From: Methylothermaceae bacterium
GTDB lineage: Bacteria > Pseudomonadota > Gammaproteobacteria > Methylococcales > Methylothermaceae
Assembly: GCA_026982635.1 (NCBI GenBank)
Contig: JALSGR010000313.1
Location: forward strand, 1-37,070
Length of the DNA: 37,070 nucleotides
Direction of reading: 5' to 3'
The translations under genes were made by a program, and so were the position numbers. This document shows, piece after piece, positions 1 to 11,103 of this stretch. Every line of letters begins with the position of its first letter. Within the stretch, counting starts at the first letter, position 1. The notes beneath the pieces are model-generated. The model saw only the letters and a program-made list of their open reading frames with translations. It had not been told where the DNA came from and ran no database searches.

Positions 1-672
1 CGCGCCGCAGCAGTTCGAGGGAACCGCGATAGTCGGCACCCGGCCGGGCCTGGCGATAGAGCCGGGGCACGGTTTCCAGGTTGTGGTTGAACACTTCCGG
101 TGGCTGTTGGGCCAGGATTTCCAGGGCCTTTTCTTCCCGACGGCGAAAATCCGGTGTGAGAATTTCGATGAAGGTGTCCGGTGAGGTGGCGCGGATCGCG
201 GCGATGCAGCGGGCGAACTGCGTGGCGCCGCCGTCGCGAAGGTCGTCGCGGTTGACCGATGTGATGACCACGTAGCGCAGACCCAGCTCGGCGACCGCCT
301 GCGCTAGTCGCTCCGGTTCCGCCGGATCGGGGGGCAGGGGACGTCCGTGGGCGACGTCACAGAAAGGGCAGCGCCGCGTGCACAGATCGCCCAGAATCAT
401 GAAGGTGGCGGTACCGTGGCTGAAGCATTCCCCCAGATTGGGGCAGGCAGCCTCCTCACAGACGCTGGCCAGGCGGTGCTGTCTCAGCAGGCGCTTGACC
501 CGCACCACGTTGACGTCGCTGTGGAGGCGGACGCGCAGCCATTCCGGTTTGCGCAGGGGGCGTTCCGTGGGCTCGACCTTGACGGGAATGCGGGCCAGTT
601 TGGCGGCGCCCCGTTGGTGGGTGGTCGGCGAGGTGCGCGACGGCGCCCGCAGATCTTCAGGCTGATTGCTCA
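1..672 (-). CDS. lipA: Lipoyl synthase (N-terminal part; gene continues beyond window start)
   Basis: Reverse-strand reading gives [50 protein letters not shown]...[37 protein letters not shown]: the LipA CEEAxCPN..EC cysteines and the radical-SAM CxxxCxxC motif. Start codon complement of 670-672. Adjacent to lipB. Confidence 0.95.
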
Positions 673-1328
673 TGGTCGATGCTCTGATCCGGTAGTTGAC
701 GATGACAGGCGGCGATATGGTCCTCGCCCAGTTGGGCCAGCAGGCAGCCGAGCAGTGGAACGGCCGCTTCATGGGTGCGGACGTCGATGCCCAGATCCGC
801 CAGCCGGGTCATGGGCATGCCGGGAAATCCGCAGGGGTCGATGGCGGCGAAGGGCGACAGATCCACCTCGACGTTGAGACTGAGGCCGTGATAGCTGCAC
901 AGCCGGCGCACCCGAATTCCCACGGAGGCGATTTTGGCCCGTTCCACGTAGACGCCGGGGGCGTCGGGACGCGCTTCGGCCCCGATGCCGTATTGGCGCA
1001 ACAGTTCGATGACCGCCCGCTCGAGGGCGGTGACCAGATCGCGGACGCTCAGGCGGCGGCGCGCCAGGTCTAGCAGGGGATAGACGACCAGTTGCCCCGG
1101 GCCGTGGTAAGTGGTCAGCCCGCCGCGGTCGCACCGGATCAGGGGGATGCCGTCGATGGAATCCCGCTCGGGGCGGCCGCGGACCCCTGTGGTATAGACG
1201 GGGTCGTGCTCCAGCAGCCAGATCTCGTCGGCGGATTCGGCGCTGCGATTGGTGGTGAAGCGCCGCATGGCGCGCCAGACCGGCAGATAGGGGCAGCGTC
1301 CCAGCCAACGGACGATCACGCCGGTCAC
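657..1328 (-). CDS. lipB: Octanoyltransferase LipB
   Basis: 223 aa; [27 protein letters not shown]...YHGLSLNV motifs typical of LipB; overlaps the lipA start. Confidence 0.95.
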   Translation of the reverse strand: MTGVIVRWLGRCPYLPVWRAMRRFTTNRSAESADEIWLLEHDPVYTTGVRGRPERDSIDGIPLIRCDRGGLTTYHGPGQLVVYPLLDLARRRLSVRDLVTALERAVIELLRQYGIGAEARPDAPGVYVERAKIASVGIRVRRLCSYHGLSLNVEVDLSPFAAIDPCGFPGMPMTRLADLGIDVRTHEAAVPLLGCLLAQLGEDHIAACHRQLPDQSIDHEQSA

Positions 1329-1585
1329 AGGACCATGACCACGTCCGGGAGCGCGCGAAGATCGGCGTACAACGCCTCCAGTTGGGCCCGGTCGCGCGCC
1401 TGGATGGTGACGGTGACCGCCTGATATTTCCCCCCCTGACTGCGGCGGCAGCGCACCGCGTTTTCCCGCAGGTCGCCCGCGTGGCGACGGACGACGGCGA
1501 CCACCGCCAGTTCGAAGTCTTCGGTGGCCGGGCCGAACGCCTTGATCGGCCAGTTGCAGGGGAATTCCACGATTTCCCGATTCAT
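1325..1585 (-). CDS. DUF493/YbeD family protein
   Basis: 86 aa starting MNREIVEFPCNWPIKAFGPATEDFE...; YbeD-like sequence next to lipB; start at complement 1583-1585 chosen over the long upstream ORF extension. Confidence 0.85.
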   Translation of the reverse strand: MNREIVEFPCNWPIKAFGPATEDFELAVVAVVRRHAGDLRENAVRCRRSQGGKYQAVTVTIQARDRAQLEALYADLRALPDVVMVL

Positions 1586-2427
1586 CGTTCCCCGCGGAAA
1601 GCCCGTTTGTAATCCTGGAAACGGTGGTAGAGGCGGTGCCACAGCGGCCCCGGCCGGCCGTCGCCCACCGGATTTCCGTCCAGCTCGATCACCGGCACCA
1701 ATTCCCGGGTCGAGCTGGTGAGCCAGATTTCCCCGGCCTGCGCCAGTTCCCCGGCGCGGAGGTCGCGCTCCTCGACGGGCAGGTTTTCCGCCCGCGCCAG
1801 TTCGAGAACGAAATCGCGGGTGATCCCGGGAAGCAGATGACGGCCCTTGGCCGGCGTCACCACGATCCCATCGATGACCGCGAAGACGTTGCTGGCCGCC
1901 CCTTCGGTCACCTTGCCGTCGCGGATGAGGATCACTTCGTGGCAATCCTTTTCGAGGGCCTCCTGGCGCAGGAGAACGTTGGCCAGCAGGGTGATCGCCT
2001 TGATGTGGCACCATTGCCAGCGAATATCCTCATGGGTGAGGACCCGGGCCGGTCGGGGCGGTCCGGTGTCCAGGGGAGTGGCCCAGGCGACCACGGTCGG
2101 CCGTGTCCGGCTCGGAAAGGCGTGATCCCGTTTGGGTGCCGCCCCCCGCGTGATCTGCAGATAGACCGACTGGTCGGCGCCCTCTTGAACCAATTCCTGG
2201 AGAACGGTGCGCCACTGGGAATGGGTCAGGGGGGGATCGAGGCGGATGGCGCGCAGGCTGTGGTCCAGGCGTTCCAGGTGCTGGTCGAGACGGAAGAGCC
2301 GTCCCCCGTACGCCGGAATGACTTCATAGACCCCGTCGCCGAACAGGAAACCGCGGTCGAGGACCGAGATTTTGGCCCGGCCGAGCGGCATGAATTCACC
2401 GTTGAGGTAGGCGAGCTGTTCAGTCAC
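1582..2427 (-). CDS. dat: D-amino-acid aminotransferase (class IV PLP)
   Basis: 281 aa; YLNGEFMPLGRAKISVLDRGFLFGDGVYEVIPAYGG; class IV aminotransferase pattern (EGAASNVFAV). Confidence 0.9.
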   Translation of the reverse strand: MTEQLAYLNGEFMPLGRAKISVLDRGFLFGDGVYEVIPAYGGRLFRLDQHLERLDHSLRAIRLDPPLTHSQWRTVLQELVQEGADQSVYLQITRGAAPKRDHAFPSRTRPTVVAWATPLDTGPPRPARVLTHEDIRWQWCHIKAITLLANVLLRQEALEKDCHEVILIRDGKVTEGAASNVFAVIDGIVVTPAKGRHLLPGITRDFVLELARAENLPVEERDLRAGELAQAGEIWLTSSTRELVPVIELDGNPVGDGRPGPLWHRLYHRFQDYKRAFRGER

Positions 2428-3580
2428 GTTGCTCTCTCCTCCACTGGTCGATCAACAGCCAGCCCTCGTCGAGAAGACGCCTCATCCAATTGCCGGTGTC
2501 GATCGTTTCGAGGGCGACGATGGGATGGCGGCTGATGACTTCGTCGTTCAGCTTCACGGTGAGACTGCCCAATTCCTGTCCCCGTTCCACCGGGGCGATG
2601 ATCCGGGGAGCGATTTGGATCTCGGTGGTCAGTTGTTTCTCCTGGCCCTTGGGTACGGTCACGTACACGGGGATGGGAAGACCCACCAGCACCGTTTCGG
2701 TGTTCCCCTTGTAGATGCGAACCTCCCGTAACGGTTTGTCGGCGTCGAACAGTTTCCGGGTGACGTAGAAACGGAAGCCGTAATTGAGCAAGGCCTGGGA
2801 GGCGCCGGCCCGGGCGTTTTCACTGGCGGTCCCCAGGACCACCGAGATCAGGCGCCTGCCGTCGCGTTGAGCGGAGGCGACCAGGCAGTAGCCGGCTTCC
2901 TCGGTATGGCCGGTTTTGACGCCGTCGACGCTGGAATCGCGCCAGAGGAGCAAATTGCGGTTGCGCTGGGTGATGCCGTTGTAAGTGAATTCCTTGATCT
3001 TGAACCAGGCGTAGTAGCGGGGGAATTCCGCGATCAGCGCCCGGGTCAGAAGCGCCAGGTCGTGGGCCGTGGTGTAGTGATCCGGGTCCGGCAGGCCGGT
3101 GCTGTTGGTATAGTGGGTGTTCGTCAGGCCGAGCCGACGGGCGTGTTGATTCATCAGTTCGGCGAAGGTGCGCTCGTCGCCGGCGATGTGTTCCGCCAGG
3201 GCGATGCTGGCGTCGTTGCCGGACTGGACGATGACCCCCTTGAGCAGGTCCGCCACCGATACCTGCTTGCCGACCTCGATGAACATCCGCGATCCCGGGG
3301 CCCGCCAGGCCTTTTCGCTGACGGTGACCTGGTCGTCCAGGCGCAGGTTCCCCTGCGCCAGCTCGTGTAACACCACGTACACCGTCATGATCTTGGTCAG
3401 GCTGGCCGGCGGCAGGGGCACGTCCTCCTGGCGGCGGGCCAGGGCCTTGCCGCTTTGGAAGTCCATCAGATAGTAGCTCTTGGCCTGCGGTTCCGGCGGC
3501 GCCGGAATGATGGCGGCGACCGGTCGTGCCAGTAGCAACAGGGGAATCAGCACGAAATGGAGAGCTTTCAGGCGTCCCAT
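2420..3580 (-). CDS. dacC: D-alanyl-D-alanine carboxypeptidase (PBP5/6 type)
   Basis: 386 aa; signal peptide, SLTKIMT (SxxK), SGNDA (SxN), KTGHTEEAG (KTG) motifs. Confidence 0.9.
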   Translation of the reverse strand: MGRLKALHFVLIPLLLLARPVAAIIPAPPEPQAKSYYLMDFQSGKALARRQEDVPLPPASLTKIMTVYVVLHELAQGNLRLDDQVTVSEKAWRAPGSRMFIEVGKQVSVADLLKGVIVQSGNDASIALAEHIAGDERTFAELMNQHARRLGLTNTHYTNSTGLPDPDHYTTAHDLALLTRALIAEFPRYYAWFKIKEFTYNGITQRNRNLLLWRDSSVDGVKTGHTEEAGYCLVASAQRDGRRLISVVLGTASENARAGASQALLNYGFRFYVTRKLFDADKPLREVRIYKGNTETVLVGLPIPVYVTVPKGQEKQLTTEIQIAPRIIAPVERGQELGSLTVKLNDEVISRHPIVALETIDTGNWMRRLLDEGWLLIDQWRREQRD

Positions 3581-3588
3581 GGTTTCCT

Positions 3589-4335
3589 TCAGTCGTTCAC
3601 GATGGCGGGGGTGATGCCGAGCGCCTTCAGTCGGCGGGTCAGATCGTCCACCTGACTCTGGGAGGTCAGGGGACCGAGACGGACTCGGTACAGGGTCCGT
3701 CCCCGACGCCGGTAGGGGGCGATCCGGACGTTGGCGAGGCGATGGCGGTCGAGGCGGGCGAGCAGCCGTTCGGCGTTGGTGCGGTCGGAGAAGGCGCCCA
3801 ACTGCAGATAGACGCCGCGACCGGATGTCGCCGGGGGTTCCAGGGCCCGGACTTCCACCGGCGCCGTGCCGGAAAGGTCCATTCCCAGTTTGACCGCGGC
3901 GGCGTAGGACAGGTCGATGATCCGGTCCGGATGGAAAGGACCCCGGTCGTTGATTCTCACCACCACGCTTTTGCCGTTGCGCAGATTGGTGACGCGGACG
4001 TAGCTGGGGATGGGTAGGGTGCGATGGGCGGCGGTCATCCGGTACATGTCGTACGGTTCACCGCTGGCCGTTCGGCGGCCGTGGAACTTGCGTCCGTACC
4101 AGGAGGCGATGCCTCGTTCCACGTATCCGGACGCGCTCTTCAGCACCCGGTAGCGCCGTCCCCGCACCTCGTAACTGTCGGGGTTGGCCGACCGACTACG
4201 GGCCTCGAAGCGGGGTACCGCGTCGGGAAGGGTGCCGACATCCCGAGGGTGGAGGGGAGGGCCGTCGGTGGTATAAGAACTGCAGCCGGCCAGGAGCGCC
4301 AGCCAGCCGGCCAACGCGGTCGGAAAACGTCTCAT
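3589..4335 (-). CDS. rlpA: Septal ring lytic transglycosylase RlpA family lipoprotein with SPOR domain
   Basis: 248 aa; lipobox LAGC, GIASWYGRKFHGRRTASGEPYDMYRMTAAHRTLP...NDRGPF, C-terminal SPOR-like YLQLGAFSDRTNAERL. Confidence 0.93.
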   Translation of the reverse strand: MRRFPTALAGWLALLAGCSSYTTDGPPLHPRDVGTLPDAVPRFEARSRSANPDSYEVRGRRYRVLKSASGYVERGIASWYGRKFHGRRTASGEPYDMYRMTAAHRTLPIPSYVRVTNLRNGKSVVVRINDRGPFHPDRIIDLSYAAAVKLGMDLSGTAPVEVRALEPPATSGRGVYLQLGAFSDRTNAERLLARLDRHRLANVRIAPYRRRGRTLYRVRLGPLTSQSQVDDLTRRLKALGITPAIVND

Positions 4336-5306
4336 GGCGTCTCGATCCGGGAACGGATGGCCTCGCTCAGTTGATAGACCGCCATGGCGTAGAGCCGGCT
4401 GTGGTTGTAGCGGGTGATGACGTAGAAATTGGGAAAGCCGAGCCAGACCTCAGGCCCCCGCTCGCCGTCGAATGCCATCACGACCGCCTTGTGGGAGTCC
4501 GGGTAAGGCAGATCCAGGCCGGCAAGGCCCTGGGCCTTGAGTTCCCCCAGCGTCCGCCGCGGTTCCAGCCCGGTGTCCGCCAGAGCGACCGCCACCTTGG
4601 GCAGCGGCACCGCCACCGGTTCGCCTTTGCGCCAGCCGTGTTCGACGAAGTAGTTGGCGATGCTGGCGATCACGTCCCCCGGGTCGTTCCAGATGTCCCG
4701 TTTGCCGTCGCCGTCGAAATCCGCCGCATAGCGGCGATAGCTGGACGGCATGAACTGGGGCCAGCCCATGGCGCCGGCGTATGATCCCAGGGGGCGGCGC
4801 GGGTCCATCCCTTCCTCCCGGGTGAGCAGGAAGAATTGTTCCAGTTCTCGGCGGAAGAAATCGGTGCGCCGGGGGTAGGCGAAGGCCAGCGTCGCCAGGG
4901 CGTCGAGCACGCGGAACGAGCCGGTGCGGGTGCCGTAGAAAGTCTCCACGCCGAGGATGGCGACGAGGATCTGCGCCGGCACCCCGTAAGTCCGCTGCAC
5001 CTGTTCCAGAATCGCCCGGTGCCGTTTCCAGAAGGCGACTCCGCGATCGATCCGCTTCCGGGTCAGGAAGATTTTGCGATATTCGGGCCACGGTTTGCCC
5101 TCGGCAGGACGCCGCATCGCCTCGAGGATCGTGGTTTTGATTTCGGCGTCCTGGAGGGCCGCCGTCAGCTCCCCGGGCTCGATGCCATGACGCCGGGCCA
5201 TTTGCCCGACGAACCGCCGGGCGGCGGGGTAGTCGTCGAACGAGAGAGCGGAAACGGAACCTGTGACCAGAGCCAGCAGCAGACCGAGGGGCTTTGCGGC
5301 GTTCAT
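4332..5306 (-). CDS. mltB: Membrane-bound lytic murein transglycosylase B
   Basis: 324 aa; GVPAQILVAILGVETFYG, GSYAGAMGWPQFMPSSYRRYAADFDGDGKRDIW. Confidence 0.94.
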   Translation of the reverse strand: MNAAKPLGLLLALVTGSVSALSFDDYPAARRFVGQMARRHGIEPGELTAALQDAEIKTTILEAMRRPAEGKPWPEYRKIFLTRKRIDRGVAFWKRHRAILEQVQRTYGVPAQILVAILGVETFYGTRTGSFRVLDALATLAFAYPRRTDFFRRELEQFFLLTREEGMDPRRPLGSYAGAMGWPQFMPSSYRRYAADFDGDGKRDIWNDPGDVIASIANYFVEHGWRKGEPVAVPLPKVAVALADTGLEPRRTLGELKAQGLAGLDLPYPDSHKAVVMAFDGERGPEVWLGFPNFYVITRYNHSRLYAMAVYQLSEAIRSRIETP

Positions 5307-6428
5307 TCAGGACGGCACCAGTTTGCGATGGGTGTGCAAGGACATCATGATACCAAAGCCGGCCATCAGTGTGACCATCGAGGTGCCGCCGTAGCTGATG
5401 AGAGGGAGGGGGACCCCCACGACCGGCAGCAGGCCGATCACCATGCCGACGTTGACAAAGACGTACACGAAGAAGGTCAGGGTCAAACCGGCGCAGAGCA
5501 GGCGGCTGAAGCTGTCCTGGGCTTGGAGGGCCATGAGAAGTCCGCGGGCGATGATCGCCAGGTACAGAACCAACAGACTCAGGGCGCCGAGTAGGCCGAA
5601 TTCTTCCGCCAGCACCGCGAAGATGAAGTCGGTATGGGGTTCGGGCAGGAATTCCAGGTGAGCCTGGGTGCCGCCCATCCAACCTTTTCCCCATATGCCG
5701 CCGGAACCGATGGCGATCTTGGCCTGGATGGTGTGGTAGCCCCGCCCGAGGGGATCCTGCTCCGGGTTCAGGAACATCAGGATGCGGTCCCGCTGATAAT
5801 CGTGCAGCTGGGTCCATAGCACCGGCAGCGCCGCGAGCACGGCGCCGATCAGTCCGCCCAGGATGCGCCAGGAGATGCCGGAAAAGAACACCACGGCGGA
5901 GCCGGCCGCAGCCACCAGGATCGCGGTCCCCAGATCCGGCTGTTTGGCGATCAGAAGCACCGGCAGCAGAATGAAAAGCCCCGCCAGGGCCAGGGTTTTG
6001 GGCTGAGGCGGCAGCGGATGCTGGGCGAGAAAGCGAGCCACCAACATGGGCGTGAAGATCTTGACGAATTCCGACGGCTGGAAACGGACGATCCCGAGAT
6101 CGAGCCAGCGCCGCGCTCCCTTACCCACGTCGCCGAAGATCAGGACGGCGATCAACAGCAGGATGCCGAGCCCGTAGAGATAGGGGCTCCAGCGGTAGAA
6201 GCTGCGGGGATGGATTTGCGCCAGGGCCGTCATGACGGTGAAGGCGATCCCCATGCGGATCATCTGGTTGTAGACCAGTTTCATATTGCCGTCGGTGGCG
6301 CTGTAGAGGACCGCAAGGCCGATGCCCGCCACCAGCAGCAGCCCGAAAAGCAGCACGGGGTCCAGGTGGATGCGGTGCCACAGGCTTTTGGGAGCGGCGG
6401 GATAGGCGTGGCGAATGATGCTGTTCAT
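5307..6428 (-). CDS. rodA: Rod shape-determining peptidoglycan glycosyltransferase RodA (SEDS)
   Basis: In-frame start MNSIIRHAYPAAPKSLWHRIHLDPVLL at complement 6426-6428; SEDS signatures QPDLGTAI, FLPEPHTDFIFAVLAEEFGLLG, PLPLISYGGTS. The ORF track extends further upstream but that part overlaps mrdA. Confidence 0.93.
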   Translation of the reverse strand: MNSIIRHAYPAAPKSLWHRIHLDPVLLFGLLLVAGIGLAVLYSATDGNMKLVYNQMIRMGIAFTVMTALAQIHPRSFYRWSPYLYGLGILLLIAVLIFGDVGKGARRWLDLGIVRFQPSEFVKIFTPMLVARFLAQHPLPPQPKTLALAGLFILLPVLLIAKQPDLGTAILVAAAGSAVVFFSGISWRILGGLIGAVLAALPVLWTQLHDYQRDRILMFLNPEQDPLGRGYHTIQAKIAIGSGGIWGKGWMGGTQAHLEFLPEPHTDFIFAVLAEEFGLLGALSLLVLYLAIIARGLLMALQAQDSFSRLLCAGLTLTFFVYVFVNVGMVIGLLPVVGVPLPLISYGGTSMVTLMAGFGIMMSLHTHRKLVPS

Positions 6429-8266
6429 GGTCGTTGGTGTTCCAGGTAGTGTTCGATGAGCCGGCGGGCGATGGGGGCGGCGGCGGAGCCGCCGTGTCCG
6501 GCGTTTTCCGCGATGACGGCCACGGCGATTTGGGGATGGTCGGCCGGGGCGAAGGCGATGAACAGGGCGTGGTCGCGGAGCTTTTTCGCCACTTTGCTGG
6601 CGTGGTATTCCTCGTCCTGTTTCACCGTGAACACCTGGGCGGTGCCGGTCTTGCCGGCGATCCGGTAGTCGAGGCCCAGACCGATGCGCCGCGCGGTGCC
6701 TCTGGCGCCGTGTACCACGTTGACCATGGCGTCGATGATGGTGCGCAGATGGCGGGGATCGAGGCGGAGCCGGGCTTCCGGTTCTTCCAGATACAGCGGT
6801 GACGATTTGCCGTCGATCACTTGGTAGGCGGCCACGTGGGGCGTCACGATGGCGCCGCGGTTGGCGAGTATGGCGGTGGCTTTGGCCAGTTGCAGGGGCG
6901 TCACCTGGAGGAAGCCCTGACCGATTCCGGTGATCAGGGTCTCGCCGGGATACCAGGGTTGATGGAAGGTTTTGCGTTTCCAGTCGCGGGAAGGCAGCAG
7001 GCCCGCCTTTTCCCCGCCCAGGTCGATGCCGGTGCGCCGGCCGAATCCGAAGCGCGACAGGAAGCGGTGCAGGCGGTCGATTCCCAGGTTGTGGGCCAGA
7101 TCGTAGAAGTAAACGTCGCAGGATTGGGTGATCGCGCTCTTGAGATCGACGCTGCCGTGGCCCCATTTTTTCCAGTCGCGGTAACGATGCGATATCCCGG
7201 GCAGGCGGTAGAAGCCCGGGCAGAAAATTTCCTTCCGGGCGTCGATGACGCCGTATTCGAGACCGGCCAGGCCGACGAACGGCTTGACGGTCGAACCGGG
7301 CGGATAGCGCCCCCGCAAGGTGCGGTCGAACAGGGGGCGGTCGGGGGATTTCTGCAGTTCCCGATAAGCCTTGCGGCTGATGCCGAACACGAAGACGTTG
7401 GGATCGAATCCGGGTTTGCTCACCAGGGCGAGCACTCTGCCGGTTTGCGGTTCCAGGGCCACCACCGCGCCGTTGTGTTCCCCCAGGCCCCGGTAAGCGA
7501 TGTCCTGCAGGTCGATGTCGATGGACAGATGCAGGTCACCGCCGGGCCGGGGCGGGGTTTCTTTCAAAACCCGCAGCTCGCGGCCGGTGGCGTTGGTCTC
7601 GATTTCGGCGTAGCCGGTGTGGCCGTGGAGCAGGGTCTCGTAGGATCGCTCGACCCCCACTTTGCCGATGTGGGTGGTGCCCCGGTATTCGATCGGATCG
7701 AGCCGTTTCAGTTCGCTCTCGTTGATGCTGCCCACGTAGCCCACCACGTGGGAGACCAGCTCCCCGTAAGGGTAGTGGCGGACGAGGCGGGCCCGGATGT
7801 CGACGCCGTGGAAGAAAGGACGTTTGACGGCGAAGCGGGCCACCTCGACGTCGGTCAGGTGTAGTTTCAGGGGAACGCTTTCGAAACGCCGATGCCGTTT
7901 GAGGCGACGCCGGAAGCGCCGGATTTCCTCGTCGCCGATGTCGATCACCTCGCGCAATCTTGCCAGGGTGCCTTCCAGATCGTCCACCTGTTCCGGAACG
8001 ATTTCCAGGCTGTAGACCGAAACGTTCTCCGCCAGAATCCTGCCGTTGCGGTCGTAGATGAGCCCGCGGGTCGGTGGCAGGGGAATGATTTTGACCCGGT
8101 TGTCCCGGGCCAGCATGGCGTAGTGTTCGTGCCCCAGGATTTGCAGATAGATCAACCGGGCCACCAGGCCCAGGGTCATCAGTATGACGAGGACGGCCGC
8201 AGCGGTGATCCGGTTGAGAAACAGGCGGGTTTCTAGGGCGGCGTCCTTGAGCCGGAAGGCGGGCAT
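6425..8266 (-). CDS. mrdA: Penicillin-binding protein 2
   Basis: 613 aa; PPTRGLIYDRNGRILAENV, YPPGSTVKPFV (STVK), SCDVYFYDLA, GKTGTAQV motifs; next to rodA. Confidence 0.95.
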   Translation of the reverse strand: MPAFRLKDAALETRLFLNRITAAAVLVILMTLGLVARLIYLQILGHEHYAMLARDNRVKIIPLPPTRGLIYDRNGRILAENVSVYSLEIVPEQVDDLEGTLARLREVIDIGDEEIRRFRRRLKRHRRFESVPLKLHLTDVEVARFAVKRPFFHGVDIRARLVRHYPYGELVSHVVGYVGSINESELKRLDPIEYRGTTHIGKVGVERSYETLLHGHTGYAEIETNATGRELRVLKETPPRPGGDLHLSIDIDLQDIAYRGLGEHNGAVVALEPQTGRVLALVSKPGFDPNVFVFGISRKAYRELQKSPDRPLFDRTLRGRYPPGSTVKPFVGLAGLEYGVIDARKEIFCPGFYRLPGISHRYRDWKKWGHGSVDLKSAITQSCDVYFYDLAHNLGIDRLHRFLSRFGFGRRTGIDLGGEKAGLLPSRDWKRKTFHQPWYPGETLITGIGQGFLQVTPLQLAKATAILANRGAIVTPHVAAYQVIDGKSSPLYLEEPEARLRLDPRHLRTIIDAMVNVVHGARGTARRIGLGLDYRIAGKTGTAQVFTVKQDEEYHASKVAKKLRDHALFIAFAPADHPQIAVAVIAENAGHGGSAAAPIARRLIEHYLEHQRP

Positions 8267-8267
8267 G

Positions 8268-8756
8268 TCAAAGGGTGGGGAGATGGCGCCGTTTCAGGAA
8301 ACCGCAGCCGGTCAGGACCAGCGGCCAGGCCAGCGTGCCGGTGACGCAGGGCAGCCAGTAGCTCCACGACAACAGGGGCCTGCCCCGCAGGGCCTCGAGG
8401 CAGAAAAGCAGCAACTGGGCGCTGAGCAGGAAAAGCAGGATCAACGGCAGTTGCTGGCTCAGGGGAAAGACCCGCAGGCGGGTGTGAAACCGGACGCAGC
8501 AATAGGCCGCCAGGGCATAGATCAGGGCGTGCTGGCCCAGGAGCGGCCCCGTCGCCGCATCGACCCACAGGCCGGTCAGCCAGGCCGAGCCGATGCCGAA
8601 ACGCTCCGGAAAGGTCAGGCACCAGTAGATCACGACCAGCAGCACCCAGTCGGGATTGAGTTGAAGGAGGGGTTGGGGTAGCGCCAGCAGCCGGAGCACC
8701 AGGGCGAGCGCCAGGGTGAAGCCGATCAGCAGATAGACGTGGGTGTCAAGAGTCAT
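8268..8756 (-). CDS. mreD: Rod shape-determining protein MreD
   Basis: 162 aa hydrophobic protein (PDWVLLVVIYWCLTFPERFGIGSAWLTGLWVDAATGPLLGQHALIYALAAY) between mreC and mrdA. Confidence 0.9.
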   Translation of the reverse strand: MTLDTHVYLLIGFTLALALVLRLLALPQPLLQLNPDWVLLVVIYWCLTFPERFGIGSAWLTGLWVDAATGPLLGQHALIYALAAYCCVRFHTRLRVFPLSQQLPLILLFLLSAQLLLFCLEALRGRPLLSWSYWLPCVTGTLAWPLVLTGCGFLKRRHLPTL

Positions 8757-9630
8757 GGCTGGCGGCAGGTCGCGAATCGGCGTCGCCGGGCAGGAAGGGC
8801 TGGGAACCGTCGTGGGTCCAGGTGATGAGCACCTCGCGGATGCGGTCCAGGGCCGCCAGCGGCCGGGCCTGGATTTGGGCGAAATGTTTGTCCGGCTGCG
8901 AGGCGACTTCCGTGACCACCCCGACGGGGTAGCCCTGGGGAAAGACGCCGCCCAGGCCCGAAGTGACCAGGAGGTCGCCGGGGCGCACGTCGACGTTGTT
9001 CGGCAGATTGGGAAGCGCCAGCCGGTTGATGTCGCCGGTGCCCAGGGCGATGGCCCGCAGGCCGTTTCGGTTGACTTGCACCGGAATCGCGTGACTGGGA
9101 TCGGTGATCAACAGTACCTCGGCGCTGATCGGGGTGACGCGGACCACCTGACCGACGACGCCGTCGACGCTCAACACCGGCTGGCCCACGTGGACGCCCA
9201 GGTGGCTGCCCTTGTTGATCAGGACCCGGTGTTCGTAGGGAACCAGATCGACCGCCACCAGCTCGGCCACCAGCATTTGTTCGCCCAGTTTGAAGGATTT
9301 GTCGAGAAAGGCGCGCAAGCGGTCGTTTTCCTTCCGCAGGGCCTCGTATTTGAGGGTGCGGCGCTTGAGTTCGGCGACCTGGCGGTGCAGGCGCCGGTTT
9401 TCCGCCACCAGTTCCCGGTGAATGGTGAGCCATTCACCGGCCCAGTCCCCCAGCCGGACCGGCGCGGCCGCCAGCCACTGGACCGGATAGGCGGCGACGG
9501 TCAGGAAAGTGCGCAGTCCGAAGGCCTGTCCCCGATGATCGGCCACCATCAGGAGACCGGACAGGATCAGACAAAGCATCAGACGGGTTTCCAGCGAGGG
9601 GCCGCGGGTGAAGATGAATTTCAGGGCCAT
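8746..9630 (-). CDS. mreC: Rod shape-determining protein MreC
   Basis: 294 aa; one N-terminal TM, coiled coil, V..VVDQVGRV-like region HVGQPVLSVDGVVGQVVRVTPISAEVLLITDPSHAIPVQVNRNG. Confidence 0.93.
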   Translation of the reverse strand: MALKFIFTRGPSLETRLMLCLILSGLLMVADHRGQAFGLRTFLTVAAYPVQWLAAAPVRLGDWAGEWLTIHRELVAENRRLHRQVAELKRRTLKYEALRKENDRLRAFLDKSFKLGEQMLVAELVAVDLVPYEHRVLINKGSHLGVHVGQPVLSVDGVVGQVVRVTPISAEVLLITDPSHAIPVQVNRNGLRAIALGTGDINRLALPNLPNNVDVRPGDLLVTSGLGGVFPQGYPVGVVTEVASQPDKHFAQIQARPLAALDRIREVLITWTHDGSQPFLPGDADSRPAASHDS

Positions 9631-9642
9631 TCCCAGCTCGGA

Positions 9643-10692
<1,050 letters not shown>

Positions 10693-10800
10693 CTAACCTT
10701 GAAAATCTGCCTACTTTAGCAATCGGGGGAGGAATCGGGCAAGCGATCGTTTATGATATTGGCTTTGGGAAAACCTGCGTCGAATTACAGGGGAGTCGCA

Positions 10801-11088
10801 ATGGCTTTGACTCTGGAGCAAGTGAAACAAATCGCCTATTTGGCTCGTATCGGGATCGGCGACGAGGATGCCGCCCGTTACACCCATGATCTTTCCAGTA
10901 TCCTGGATTTTGTGGCTCAGATGGACGCCGTCGATACCACGGACATCGAGCCCATGGCCCACCCGCTGGATTTGCCTCAGCGCCTTCGGCCCGACGAAGT
11001 GACAGAGGAAAATCAACGCGAGAAGTTCCTCGCCATCGCCCCGGCGGTGGAAAACGGCCTGTACCTGGTACCGAAAGTCATCGAATGA
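10801..11088 (+). CDS. gatC: Asp/Glu-tRNA amidotransferase subunit C
   Basis: [55 protein letters not shown]; start ATG at 10801 preceded by aggggagtc. Confidence 0.95.
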   Translation: MALTLEQVKQIAYLARIGIGDEDAARYTHDLSSILDFVAQMDAVDTTDIEPMAHPLDLPQRLRPDEVTEENQREKFLAIAPAVENGLYLVPKVIE

Positions 11089-11103
11089 TATTACAGGACT
11101 GTC

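Noticed and set aside
4450-5817. 455-aa minus-strand ORF over mltB/rodA
   Set aside because: Alternate frame of two well-supported genes; Arg/Pro/Gly-rich.
5307-7166. 619-aa form of RodA with a long N-terminal extension
   Set aside because: The extension lies wholly in the mrdA coding region in another frame; the true start is MNSIIRHAYPAAPKSLWHR at 6428.
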